Of a stretch of DNA of 64,000 nt, positions 33,018-41,013 are shown piece by piece; within the stretch, counting starts at the first letter, position 1; each line of letters starts with the position of its first letter. This stretch comes from an archaeon (GTDB lineage: Archaea; B1Sed10-29; JAJSAI01). The translations under genes were made by a program, and so were the position numbers. The notes beneath the pieces were generated by a model. It did not search any database, was not told the DNA's origin, and saw nothing but the letters and a program-made list of their open reading frames with translations. Where the stretch lies: NCBI GenBank assembly GCA_024274695.1, contig JAJSAI010000019.1:1-64000 (forward strand). The letters are read 5' to 3'.

Positions 33018-34222
33018 GACAATGGCTTCAGGAAGAGTATGATGTCATAGTCGTCGGGGCCGGGCCCGCTGGAAGCACTGCCGCGAGAGAGTGCGCTAAA
33101 CGGGGCCTGAAAACCCTGGTCCTTGAAAAAAGACAGGAGGTAGGAGTCCCGAAAAGGTGCGGGGAAGGACTAGGAGAAGGCTGGTGCAGGATAGCAGGAA
33201 TAACCCCTGACCCGAAGTGGGCGAGGTACGAAATGCACGGGGCAGTGCTCTGGTCCCCCTCCGGCAAAAAAGTGGTGATACCCACGCCCACGAAAGGCTG
33301 GATAATAGAAAGAAGAGTCTTCGACAAGTGGCTGGCCGAGAAAGCGGTCATGGCAGGAGCGAGGATGATAACCAAGGCAAGAGTCATAGGAGTCATAAAA
33401 GAAGAAGACACAGTAAAGGGTGTGATCGTGGAAACCCCTGACGGGGACTTCGAAGTCATGGCAAAGATAGTGATAGCCGCTGACGGGGTTGACAGCAAGA
33501 CCGCAAAGTATGCTGGGCTTAACACAGTAAACCCCGCCACCGAAATAGACTCAGGGTACCAGTACGAGATGGTCGGTCTCAAGATCCCAGAGCCCACGGA
33601 CATGATACACCTGTACTTCGGGTGGGACGTTGCCCCCAGGGGATACGTCTGGATATTCCCGAAAGGACCTGACCACGCGAACGTGGGAATAGGGATAGGC
33701 GGGCACATTGACAAGGGAACCGCAAAAGAATACCTTGACAGGTTCATAGAGTCCCATCCCGAAATCTTTGAGAACGCTGGGATAGTAGAAGTGAACGCGG
33801 GAGGAATCCCTGTAGGCGCTCCCCTGAAAAAACCGTACGCGAACGGCCTGCTCGTGATAGGAGACGCCGCGCACATGGTCAACCCCATACACGGCGGAGG
33901 AATAGGCACTGGCATGGAAGCAGGAATACTCGCGGCAGAGATAGCTGAAAAAGCAGTGAGGTCCGGCAATGTTTCAGAAGACGTCCTGAAAGAGTTCGCG
34001 GAAAAGTGGTACGAGAAGAGAGGAAACCAGTTGCTCCAGGTGCTCAAGGTCAGGAAGTTCTTCGAAGACCTCACGGACCAGGACATGGAAAAACTAGCGG
34101 ACATACTGGACGACAAACAGCTCCTGCTGGACTTCGCGGACGGCAGGAGGACAGCCGCGTTCCTGAAGTTCCTGGCCAAAGCGCCCAGGATCGCGCTGAA
34201 GGCGGCAAAGCACCTCAAGTGA
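33014..34222 (+). CDS. geranylgeranyl reductase of archaeal lipid synthesis
   Basis: The 402-residue protein has the FAD motif VIVVGAGPAGSTAAREC (about 11-27), the KRCGEGLGEG catalytic-loop Cys motif (about 48-57), and GDAAHMVNPIHGGGIGTG (about 282-299). This is the archaeal digeranylgeranylglycerophospholipid reductase family, which saturates the isoprenoid chains of membrane lipids. I use ATG 33014, which overlaps the ferredoxin stop; an upstream in-frame ATG at 32951 lies inside the ferredoxin gene and gives a non-family extension. Ferredoxin from the same operon probably supplies electrons. Confidence 0.93.
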   Translation: MRQWLQEEYDVIVVGAGPAGSTAARECAKRGLKTLVLEKRQEVGVPKRCGEGLGEGWCRIAGITPDPKWARYEMHGAVLWSPSGKKVVIPTPTKGWIIERRVFDKWLAEKAVMAGARMITKARVIGVIKEEDTVKGVIVETPDGDFEVMAKIVIAADGVDSKTAKYAGLNTVNPATEIDSGYQYEMVGLKIPEPTDMIHLYFGWDVAPRGYVWIFPKGPDHANVGIGIGGHIDKGTAKEYLDRFIESHPEIFENAGIVEVNAGGIPVGAPLKKPYANGLLVIGDAAHMVNPIHGGGIGTGMEAGILAAEIAEKAVRSGNVSEDVLKEFAEKWYEKRGNQLLQVLKVRKFFEDLTDQDMEKLADILDDKQLLLDFADGRRTAAFLKFLAKAPRIALKAAKHLK

Positions 34223-34270
34223 AACCCAAAAACCCTCCTTTTATAATCTTCTCCTGAGTCTATTACCAGG

Positions 34271-35200
34271 ATGAAGACAAGACCTGTCCTAACGATAGCA
34301 CTGATCCTTCTCACGCTGGGCACCTACTTCGCCTTCAGTAACGCGTACCTGTACATCCGCCAAGACAGGCTGCTTGCTCTGGCGTTCTCCTGGCACAACG
34401 TCTTCCCTGGAATAATCACGTACATGTTCGCTCACATAGGACTAAAGCACCTGTTCGGCAACATGCTCCTCCTCCTTCTGGTAGGAGCAATCTGCGAGGA
34501 AAAACTCAGGAAAAAAGACTATCTTGCGATATACTTTGCCTCGGGGGCGGCGGGAGCTGTGCTGTTCTCGGCAATAAACCCTAACGTCGCGCTGGCAGGA
34601 GCCAGCGCATGCATCGCGGGCCTTATGGTTCCTGCAATGATAATAAACACGCGGCGGTTCGTGCTGGGAATGATCCTGGTTGCGGTTTTCTCCACGACAG
34701 TCATGATGCCGGTCCTGACAGTATTCTCAGAATCCTTGCACCAGAAGACGGTTAAGGAATACACTGTCCTGAAACAGGAGTACGAGAACGTAACAAAAGA
34801 AAAGCAAGAGCTTCAGACAATAATACTGGAGCTGAACAAGACCGAAGAAAAGGTTAGGGAAAAGCTTGAGAAGGGAGAGATAACGGAAAGAGAGTATATG
34901 ATTATAATCCAGAACGTGAGCTTGCAAAGGAACGCCACGCTGGCCAAGCTCGCTGAAAAAGAACAGGAAGAGAAAAAGGTCAGTGAAGGGGTGAACAAGA
35001 CCCTTGAGCTCAAGGAAAACCTTGAGCAGGGGATAGAAAGAGAAAAAAGGATGGTCACCAGCGTGCTGGTGCACGCTCTCGGGTCGGTGGTTGGTGCAAC
35101 ATACCTGCTGTTGTTCAGGAGGGACATCCTGTACGACGCTGTCTTCGAATGGAAGAACGCTGCATGGAGGTTGAAAAAACGCTTAGCACGATCTTCTTGA
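34271..35200 (+). CDS. rhomboid-family intramembrane protease with inserted coiled coil
   Basis: The 309-residue protein has rhomboid features: HIGLKHLFGNMLLLLLVGAI (about 56-75), the serine helix ALAGASACIAGL (about 105-116; GxSA instead of GxSG) and the histidine helix VLVHALGSVVGATYLLL (about 261-277). Between the helix after the serine and the histidine helix sits a charged coiled coil of about 105 residues (about 155-255), absent from typical rhomboids. It probably cleaves membrane proteins, with the insert binding substrate (inference). TTTTATAATC centred 28 bp upstream gives a leaderless start. Confidence 0.8.
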   Translation: MKTRPVLTIALILLTLGTYFAFSNAYLYIRQDRLLALAFSWHNVFPGIITYMFAHIGLKHLFGNMLLLLLVGAICEEKLRKKDYLAIYFASGAAGAVLFSAINPNVALAGASACIAGLMVPAMIINTRRFVLGMILVAVFSTTVMMPVLTVFSESLHQKTVKEYTVLKQEYENVTKEKQELQTIILELNKTEEKVREKLEKGEITEREYMIIIQNVSLQRNATLAKLAEKEQEEKKVSEGVNKTLELKENLEQGIEREKRMVTSVLVHALGSVVGATYLLLFRRDILYDAVFEWKNAAWRLKKRLARSS

Positions 35201-36168
35201 GGCACCTGGCAAGAGAACTGGACTCTGAGCTATCAGGAGGGTTCTTCGATAAAGCGCAGCAGATAGGGCCCGCGGAGTTCAAGCTCTCATTCCGCACGAA
35301 GGCAGGGAAGAAGGATGTTATTGTAAGGCTCCCTGGGCTCGTGAACATCACCTCATACAAGATCCCTGCCCCGAGAAAGCCGAGCAACTTCGCCATGAAG
35401 CTGAGGAAGGAGATCTCAGGCAAGAAAGTTCTGGCAGTGAAGCAGCACGACTTCGACAGGGTCATCGTGCTCGACTTCGGCGAAAAAAAGCTCGTGATAG
35501 AGCTCTTCTCAAAAGGGAACCTGGTCCTGACAAAGGACGGCAGGATACTCGCCGTTTTCAGGTCAGAAGAGTGGAGGGACAGAAAACTACGGTTCGGGGA
35601 AGAGTATGTCTTCCCGAAGAAAAAAGCAGACCCAGAGTCAGAAGACTTCCGGGAAATGCTCTGCAGAGAAGGAGAAAGGGCCCTCGCCCTTGCTGTGGGC
35701 AAGGAGAACGCGAGGCTCCTGCTGAAATCGCTTGGCATCCCGCAAGGTCAGAAGGAGTACTCTGAAGAACAGGCCGGCAGAATACTCTCCCGGCTGGAAG
35801 AGATTCTAAACTCTGACACCAAGCCAGTGGTGCAAGAGGGCATACTGCTGCCGGTCCCCATCCTGTCCTCAGAGCCGGAGAAGGAGTACAGGACAGCGAG
35901 CCAGGCAGTGGACGAAGAGCACCCTCCTGAACTGAGAAGAGAGGAAGGGAAAGAGTCCAAGCTTCAGAGGATGCTGGAAATGCAGAAGAAGACCCTGCAA
36001 GAGTACCAGAAGAAAGCAGAGGAAGAAAAGCAGATAGGTGACCTGATAATGCAGAACGCTCACGTGATAGCAGAGGCCATAAGGCTATTCAAAGAAAAGG
36101 ACGTTAAGGGCCTGGAAAGGCTGGGGGCGAGGATAACCAAGGACGGAAAAATAGAGATAGACCTCTGA
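35164..36168 (+). CDS. short NFACT (RqcH/Tae2-like) protein lacking the C-terminal half
   Basis: The protein of about 334 residues matches the NFACT-N domain of RqcH/Tae2/NEMF: ELDSELSGGFFDKAQQIGP at the start, FKLSFRTKAGKKDVIVRLPG, and later FGEEYVFP. It ends in a coiled coil (about 265-325). Full-length archaeal proteins have about 650 residues with an NFACT-R RNA-binding domain, missing here. The family binds 60S/50S-like stalled ribosome complexes. It overlaps the rhomboid gene. ATG 35149 is an alternative start. Confidence 0.75.
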   Translation: MEVEKTLSTIFLRHLARELDSELSGGFFDKAQQIGPAEFKLSFRTKAGKKDVIVRLPGLVNITSYKIPAPRKPSNFAMKLRKEISGKKVLAVKQHDFDRVIVLDFGEKKLVIELFSKGNLVLTKDGRILAVFRSEEWRDRKLRFGEEYVFPKKKADPESEDFREMLCREGERALALAVGKENARLLLKSLGIPQGQKEYSEEQAGRILSRLEEILNSDTKPVVQEGILLPVPILSSEPEKEYRTASQAVDEEHPPELRREEGKESKLQRMLEMQKKTLQEYQKKAEEEKQIGDLIMQNAHVIAEAIRLFKEKDVKGLERLGARITKDGKIEIDL

Positions 36169-36213
36169 CCTGCTGACGAAGATTCTGAGAAACGGTTCGG
36201 CTGGACGAAAAAA

Positions 36214-36474
36214 TCAGGAGATCAGGCTCTCGTCAACCACTATAACGTCACTGACGGCGAAAACAGACTTGTAAGGAACGTGCCCGAGTTTTCCCACTTT
36301 CTGGAGTCTGCTGGCAGTCCTTGAGTCGCTGTTCACCTCTATGAGCAGGCCTTCTATCCTCCCTGTCTCCTCGTCTATGGTCAGGTCCGCGAGCCTGCCC
36401 AGTTCCTCACCAGAGTTTGTGATCACCCGTTTTCCCCCGAGCTGCCTGGCTATCACGAACTTCTTTGAAGCCAT
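36214..36474 (-). CDS. PRC-barrel protein (CdpB-like)
   Basis: The 86-residue protein consists of a single PRC barrel: VITNSGEELGRLADLTID followed by GRIEGLLIEV, and VPYKSVFAVSDVIVVD. Such short archaeal PRC-barrel proteins include the cell-division factors CdpB; a role in division is plausible but not shown here. ATG 36474 is preceded by GGTGGTG; the upstream ATG at 36537 is out of keeping with the family and lies beyond the TTTAAA promoter box (about 36511-36518). Confidence 0.82.
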   Translation of the reverse strand: MASKKFVIARQLGGKRVITNSGEELGRLADLTIDEETGRIEGLLIEVNSDSRTASRLQKVGKLGHVPYKSVFAVSDVIVVDESLIS

Positions 36475-36602
36475 TAAACACCACCTTCTGGAATAAAATG
36501 CCTGCACTGTATTTAAACATTTCCCCCAAAAAACCATGTTACGTCAAAAGACGAACCCGAATCCGTTAGTTATTTAAACTTGTTCTTGTCTTATGCTTGC
36601 TC

Positions 36603-37640
36603 GTGGCAGGCATTGTTGGTTACGGAGCGTACGTGCCCAGGTACCGGATAAAGGTTGAAGAGATCGCGAGAGTGTGGAACAAGGACCCTGAGGCGATCAA
36701 AAAGGGATTGAACCTTCTAGAGAAAAGTGTTCCCGGTCTGGACGAGGATTCCGTGACAATCGCTGTTGAAGCGAGCAGGAACGCGCTTTCCCGCGCTGGA
36801 ATAAGCCCTGAAAAAATAGGGGCTGTTTTCGTCGGTTCAGAGTCTCCTCCTTATGCTGTCAAGCCCTCTGCCACCATAGTAGCTGAAGCAATAGGCTCTG
36901 TCCCAGTGATGATGGCTGCTGACCTGGAGTTCGCGTGCAAGGCCGGGACCCAGGCGGTTCTGAACTGTATCGGGCTCGTGGACTCAGGGATGATAGATTA
37001 CGGACTGGGAGTAGGATCTGACACGAGCCAGGGCAGGCCTGGAGACGCGCTTGAGTACTCTGCTTCAGCCGGAGGGGCGGCGTTCATCATAGGGAAGAAG
37101 GACGCGCTCGCGGAAGTGGAAGAATTCTACTCCTACACCACGGACACTCCCGACTTCTGGAGGAAAGAAGGTCAGGAGTACCCGCGGCACGGGGCAAGGT
37201 TCACGGGAAGGCCCGCGTACTTCAAGCACGTGCTCAGCGCGAGCAAGGGGGTCATGGAAAAAGGAGGATACTCTCCCAGCGATTTTGACTACGCTGTCTT
37301 CCACCAGCCCAACGGAAAATTTCCCCTGCTCGCGGCAAAACAGTTGGGCATACCAAAAGAAAAAGTCCTGCCAGGCCTCCTGAGCCCGGTGATAGGGAAC
37401 ACGTACTCAGGAGCGACCCTGTTGGGTCTCGCGGCAGTCCTTGACAGGGCAGGTCCCGGGGACTTGATCCTCGCAACCTCTTACGGTTCTGGCGCGGGAT
37501 CAGACGCGATGGTTATCAGGGTCACTGACAGGATAGAAGAAAAAAGGGACAAGGCACCCAAGGTTGAGGAGTACGTCTCACGCAAGAAGCACGTGACGTA
37601 CGGGGAGTACGTGAAGCTCAGACGCAAGCTCAAGGTGTGA
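36603..37640 (+). CDS. hydroxymethylglutaryl-CoA synthase, archaeal type
   Basis: The protein of about 345 residues starts [16 protein letters not shown] and has the nucleophilic Cys in [10 protein letters not shown] (about 108-117), catalytic Glu and His (HQPNGKFP, about 235-242), and [13 protein letters not shown]. It condenses acetyl-CoA with acetoacetyl-CoA in the mevalonate pathway. GTG 36603 is 28 bp from TTATTTAAAC, suggesting a leaderless GTG start; TTG 36597 is an alternative. Directly followed by thiolase and DUF35 genes, the conserved archaeal trio that forms one complex. Confidence 0.94.
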   Translation: MAGIVGYGAYVPRYRIKVEEIARVWNKDPEAIKKGLNLLEKSVPGLDEDSVTIAVEASRNALSRAGISPEKIGAVFVGSESPPYAVKPSATIVAEAIGSVPVMMAADLEFACKAGTQAVLNCIGLVDSGMIDYGLGVGSDTSQGRPGDALEYSASAGGAAFIIGKKDALAEVEEFYSYTTDTPDFWRKEGQEYPRHGARFTGRPAYFKHVLSASKGVMEKGGYSPSDFDYAVFHQPNGKFPLLAAKQLGIPKEKVLPGLLSPVIGNTYSGATLLGLAAVLDRAGPGDLILATSYGSGAGSDAMVIRVTDRIEEKRDKAPKVEEYVSRKKHVTYGEYVKLRRKLKV

Positions 37641-38824
37641 TGATCATGAGAAGAGTCGCGGTCATAGGCGCTGGCATGACCCGGTTCGGGGAAAGATGGG
37701 AAGAGGGAATGAGAGAGCTAGCAGTAGAAGCGGGAGTAAGAGCACTAGAGAGTGCTGGGGTGAGAGGAAGCCAGATACAAGCCCTGTACGTGGGGAACAT
37801 GAGCGGAGGCAGGTTCATTGGACAAGAGCACATAGGAGCCCTCGCGGCAGACTACCTCGGGCTGAACCCCATCCCGAGCACAAGAATTGAGGCTGCTTGC
37901 GCGAGCGGCGGCCTGGCTTTCAGGCAAGCCTACCTCAGCATCGCGGGCGGAGAGTTCGACCTGGTGGTCGCGGGAGGAATAGAAAAAATGACGGACGTTC
38001 TCACAGGACAGGCCACAACAACCCTGGGAGGCGCTGCTGACCAGGAGTGGGAGACCTTCTTCGGGGCAACCTTTCCCAGCATATACGCGCTCATGGCAAG
38101 AAGGCACATGCACGAGTACGGGACTACAGAAGAACAGCTTGCCATGGTAGCGGTCAAGAACCATGACAATGGTCTGAAAAACCCCTACGCCCAGTTCAGG
38201 AAAAAGATTACTGTCGAGGACGTGCTAAACTCTTCTCCGGTGGCCACTCCCCTCAAGCTGCTTGACTGTTCTCCCATCACTGACGGGGCCGCGGCAGTCG
38301 TACTCGCGAGTGAGGAAATGGCCAGGAAGATCACGGATGACCCCGTGTGGATTAACGCTTCAGCCCAAGCGAGTGACACTCTAGCCCTTCATTCCAGGAG
38401 CTCGTTTACTTCAATTCCTGCCACGCGCCTGGCAGCAGAAAAAGCGTACCAGAAAGCAGGAATAAAACCGAAAGACGTTGACGTTGCCGAGGTGCACGAC
38501 TGCTTCACCATCGCAGAGATAATGGCTGTTGAAGACCTTGGGTTCGTGCCAAAAGGAGAAGGGGGGAAAGCGTACGAAGAAGGGATGTTCGAGCTGGGGT
38601 CTGACATTTCAGTGAACACGTCAGGAGGACTCAAGGCCTGCGGGCACCCTGTTGGGGCCACGGGAATAAAACAGGTCGCGGAAGTGTTCTGGCAGCTCAG
38701 GGGAGAAGCAGGCGAGCGGCAGATTCCTGACGCAGAGATAGGGCTCACGCACAACGTCGGAGGGTCTGGAGCCACAGTAGTCGTGCACGTGCTCTCAAGA
38801 TATCCTGACCTCAGGCAGAGGTGA
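37640..38824 (+). CDS. acetyl-CoA acetyltransferase (thiolase) of the HMG-CoA synthase complex
   Basis: The protein of about 394 residues has the acyl-accepting Cys in EAACASGGLAFRQ (about 83-95), a His in VHDCFTIAE, and CGHPVGATG (about 334-342). Archaeal members make acetoacetyl-CoA and pass it to HMG-CoA synthase through the DUF35 scaffold, pulling an unfavourable reaction. ATG 37640 overlaps the HMG-CoA synthase stop; ATG 37646 is possible. Its 3' end is coupled to the DUF35 gene. Confidence 0.93.
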   Translation: MIMRRVAVIGAGMTRFGERWEEGMRELAVEAGVRALESAGVRGSQIQALYVGNMSGGRFIGQEHIGALAADYLGLNPIPSTRIEAACASGGLAFRQAYLSIAGGEFDLVVAGGIEKMTDVLTGQATTTLGGAADQEWETFFGATFPSIYALMARRHMHEYGTTEEQLAMVAVKNHDNGLKNPYAQFRKKITVEDVLNSSPVATPLKLLDCSPITDGAAAVVLASEEMARKITDDPVWINASAQASDTLALHSRSSFTSIPATRLAAEKAYQKAGIKPKDVDVAEVHDCFTIAEIMAVEDLGFVPKGEGGKAYEEGMFELGSDISVNTSGGLKACGHPVGATGIKQVAEVFWQLRGEAGERQIPDAEIGLTHNVGGSGATVVVHVLSRYPDLRQR

Positions 38825-38829
38825 AAAGC

Positions 38830-39243
38830 ATGGCAGAACAGGGGAGCATTCCACTCATTTGGAGGAGGTATCCTCAGAGGTACAGGCTGGAAGGGAACAA
38901 GTGCGAGAACTGCGGGACCTACTTTTTCCCTCCCAGGCTCGTGTGCCCGAATTGCAGGAGGAGAGGAAGCCTTACCAAGCACGTTTTCTCAGGGAAGGGA
39001 GTTGTGGAATCCTACACGGTGGTCCACGTTCCTCCTGACGAGATGGCGGGCCAGGAGCCCTACGTGCTCGCACTAGTGAGACTGGAAGAAGGTCCTGTAG
39101 TTACAGCAGTAGTAACAGACGTTGACCCAGAAGACGTGAAAATCGGGACAAGGGTCAGGCTCGCGTTCAGGAGAATATCAGAACAAGGAGAGAGCGGTCT
39201 GGTGTGCTACGGGTACAAGTTCGCGCCCGAGAAAGGATTTTAA
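38830..39243 (+). CDS. DUF35 zinc-ribbon/OB-fold scaffold protein
   Basis: The 137-residue protein has a rubredoxin-like zinc ribbon (CENCGTYFFPPRLVCPNC, about 25-42) and then an OB fold (SYTVVHVPPDE onward). In archaea this protein bridges thiolase and HMG-CoA synthase into a channelling complex. It follows both genes directly. ATG 38830 is used; GTG 38821 is in frame and overlaps the thiolase stop. Confidence 0.92.
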   Translation: MAEQGSIPLIWRRYPQRYRLEGNKCENCGTYFFPPRLVCPNCRRRGSLTKHVFSGKGVVESYTVVHVPPDEMAGQEPYVLALVRLEEGPVVTAVVTDVDPEDVKIGTRVRLAFRRISEQGESGLVCYGYKFAPEKGF

Positions 39244-39269
39244 AAGAGGCCTGCTGAACACCAGAACGC

Positions 39270-40214
39270 ATGGACAACAAGACCTATCTTGAGGCTCTCA
39301 GGAAACAGCACTACGCGATATTCGGGAAGAGAGAGCATTCTGCAGCAAAACTGTGCACCTGGACCAAAAAAAGCCTGAGGGGAGAGGGGGTCTGCTACAA
39401 GCAGCTCTTTTACGGGGTGCAGTCCCACAGGTGCCTGCAGATGACCCCTAACATTTACTGCAACCAGAGGTGCGTGTTCTGCTGGAGGTCCTGGGAGCAC
39501 GCTCCAACGGTATTCCAGCCGACGGAATGGGACGATCCCGCGGAGATTGTTGAAGAATCAATACGCGCCCAAAGGAAACTGCTGTCAGGGTACGGGGGCC
39601 TGCCTGGGCTTGACCAGAAAAAGTACCACGAGGCCCTGAACCCGAACCAGGTCGCGATCTCCCTGGCCGGAGAGCCCACGATATACCCGAGGATCTGGGA
39701 TCTGGTGCACGAGTACAAGAAAAGGGGTTTCACGACCTTCCTCGTGTCCAACGGGATGCTGCCAGAACGGTTTGAGAACATGACCGAGAAGCCCACCCAG
39801 TGGTACCTTTCCCTGGACGCGCCTGACGAGCAGACTCACAAGAAAGTGAACGTTCCAATGCTGCCGGACTCCTGGCAGAGGCTCAACCGGAGCCTGGAGA
39901 TAATGAGCACCCTGCCCGACGTCAGGCGGGTAATAAGAATAACAGTGGTCAAGGGATTGAACGACAGGGATCCTGAAGGATATGCCAGGCTCGTGGAAAA
40001 GTCAGGAGCTGATTTTCTGGAGGTCAAAGCGTACATGTTCGTGGGAGGGAGCAGGCAAAGGCTGTCAATAGCCAACATGCCAAGCCACGATTACGTGAAA
40101 GAGTTCGCGGGCAAGATAAACGAGGTTCTCGGCTGGGAGTACGGGGGAGAACAGCCGGCCAGCAGGGTTGTGGTTTACTCCAGGGGAAGCAAAAAGCTTA
40201 GAATAAGAGGATGA
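39270..40214 (+). CDS. taw1: 4-demethylwyosine synthase (Taw1/TYW1)
   Basis: The 314-residue radical SAM enzyme has the cluster motif CNQRCVFCW (about 66-74), an early Cys pair region (KLCTWTKKS and VCYKQLFYG) for the second cluster, and LAGEPTIYPRI (about 132-142), all typical of TYW1. It condenses pyruvate with N1-methylguanosine-37 of tRNA-Phe to make demethylwyosine. A TTTTAAAA box overlapping the DUF35 stop is centred 27 bp upstream, so the start is leaderless and the gene has its own promoter. Confidence 0.94.
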   Translation: MDNKTYLEALRKQHYAIFGKREHSAAKLCTWTKKSLRGEGVCYKQLFYGVQSHRCLQMTPNIYCNQRCVFCWRSWEHAPTVFQPTEWDDPAEIVEESIRAQRKLLSGYGGLPGLDQKKYHEALNPNQVAISLAGEPTIYPRIWDLVHEYKKRGFTTFLVSNGMLPERFENMTEKPTQWYLSLDAPDEQTHKKVNVPMLPDSWQRLNRSLEIMSTLPDVRRVIRITVVKGLNDRDPEGYARLVEKSGADFLEVKAYMFVGGSRQRLSIANMPSHDYVKEFAGKINEVLGWEYGGEQPASRVVVYSRGSKKLRIRG

Positions 40215-40256
40215 TACCAAGCGGTTTATATTCTCCTGGGCCCCTATTTCTTGGTG

Positions 40257-40757
40257 ATGGTCAGGAAGACAAGGCGGCGGGACCTTGCGGAAGAAATGAT
40301 GAGAGAGATAAAAAGAAGGCTCTCTTCAAGGGGTTACTCTCCGAGCGTTGAGGAACTGAAGCAGCGTTTTCCCGGAGTGTCCAAGGGAGAGCTTTACATC
40401 GTTTTCAGGAAACTGGTTGAGGAGGGCAGGCTCCCTGAGGCCGTGATCGGGAAAACTCTTGAGAAGAGAGAAGTCCCTCTCAGTATTAATGATCTTGCTC
40501 TTCTCACAGCAGCCCAAGAGTTCAGGGCAAAGTACGGCAGGAAGCCCACGATAGAAGAAGCGGCCGAAATGGTGGAGCTCCACACCAAAAGAAGCCTGAA
40601 AAGGTACAGGCGCGTTCTGGAGGAAAAGCTTGGTAAGGAGACGTTCAGCCAAATCTTTTCCCTTCAGAAGAAGGGCCGTGTGCCTCCTAAGACAAGGCTT
40701 GCTGCCCGGGACGAGGAGCACGAGAAAGAGCTTTTCGAAGAATTATACCGGGACTGA
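40257..40757 (+). CDS. small basic protein with HTH-like repeats, unknown
   Basis: The 166-residue basic protein (starts MVRKTRRRDLAEEM) has two helix-turn-helix-like stretches: SPSVEELKQRFPGVSKGELYIVF (about 28-50) and KPTIEEAAEMVELHTKRSLKRY (about 95-116). They suggest nucleic-acid binding. No known family recognised. GTG 40254 and ATG 40257 are adjacent; TTTATAT centred about 27-29 bp upstream supports a leaderless start at either. Confidence 0.65.
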   Translation: MVRKTRRRDLAEEMMREIKRRLSSRGYSPSVEELKQRFPGVSKGELYIVFRKLVEEGRLPEAVIGKTLEKREVPLSINDLALLTAAQEFRAKYGRKPTIEEAAEMVELHTKRSLKRYRRVLEEKLGKETFSQIFSLQKKGRVPPKTRLAARDEEHEKELFEELYRD

Positions 40758-40769
40758 GGCGTGCTGTCC

Positions 40770-40966
40770 ATGAAACTGTTCGGATTCCTCAAGGGAGGTA
40801 AAGAAAAAGTCCTGTCAGAAGAAAAGCAGGAAGAGCCTGTTCCAAAGTACGCGGACAAGGAATGCGCGTTATGCGGCAAGCCAGAGGCGGACAAGAAGTG
40901 AGGAGGCAGTACTGGCACAAGAAGTGTCTCAGGAAAGCCAGGAAAATGGCCAAGAACGCGTTCTGA
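40770..40966 (+). pseudogene. small C2HC zinc-finger protein with apparent frameshift
   Basis: From ATG 40770 the frame stops at TGA 40899-40901 after 43 residues, just past ECALCGKPEADKK. The next frame continues as RRQYWHKKCLRKARKMAKNAF and stops at 40964. Joined by a -1 shift (or one missing base near 40898), this gives a protein of about 64 residues with C-x2-C and H-x3-C zinc ligands. The halves make a sensible zinc finger only together, so a sequencing error, recent mutation or translational frameshift is likely. Confidence 0.5.
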
Positions 40967-40982
40967 ACCAGGGCACCAAAAA

Positions 40983-40990
40983 AATTATAT
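40983..40990 (+). promoter_or_regulatory. TATA box of the thyX-like gene
   Basis: AATTATAT is centred 27.5 bp before ATG 41014. It makes 41014 the likely leaderless start instead of the in-frame ATG at 40924, which overlaps the zinc-finger gene. Confidence 0.5.
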
Positions 40991-41013
40991 TCGGGCAGTG
41001 TTTTAGTGTGCTG

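Noticed and set aside
33028-34323. Long minus-strand frame opposite geranylgeranyl reductase (431 codons)
   Set aside because: Antisense shadow of a well-supported gene: Ser/Pro-rich composition and no motifs. Similar shadows occur opposite the Lhr helicase and MscS genes.
40924-41013. Longer N-terminus for the ThyX-like protein
   Set aside because: It overlaps the zinc-finger gene in another frame; a TATA box is 27 bp from ATG 41014.
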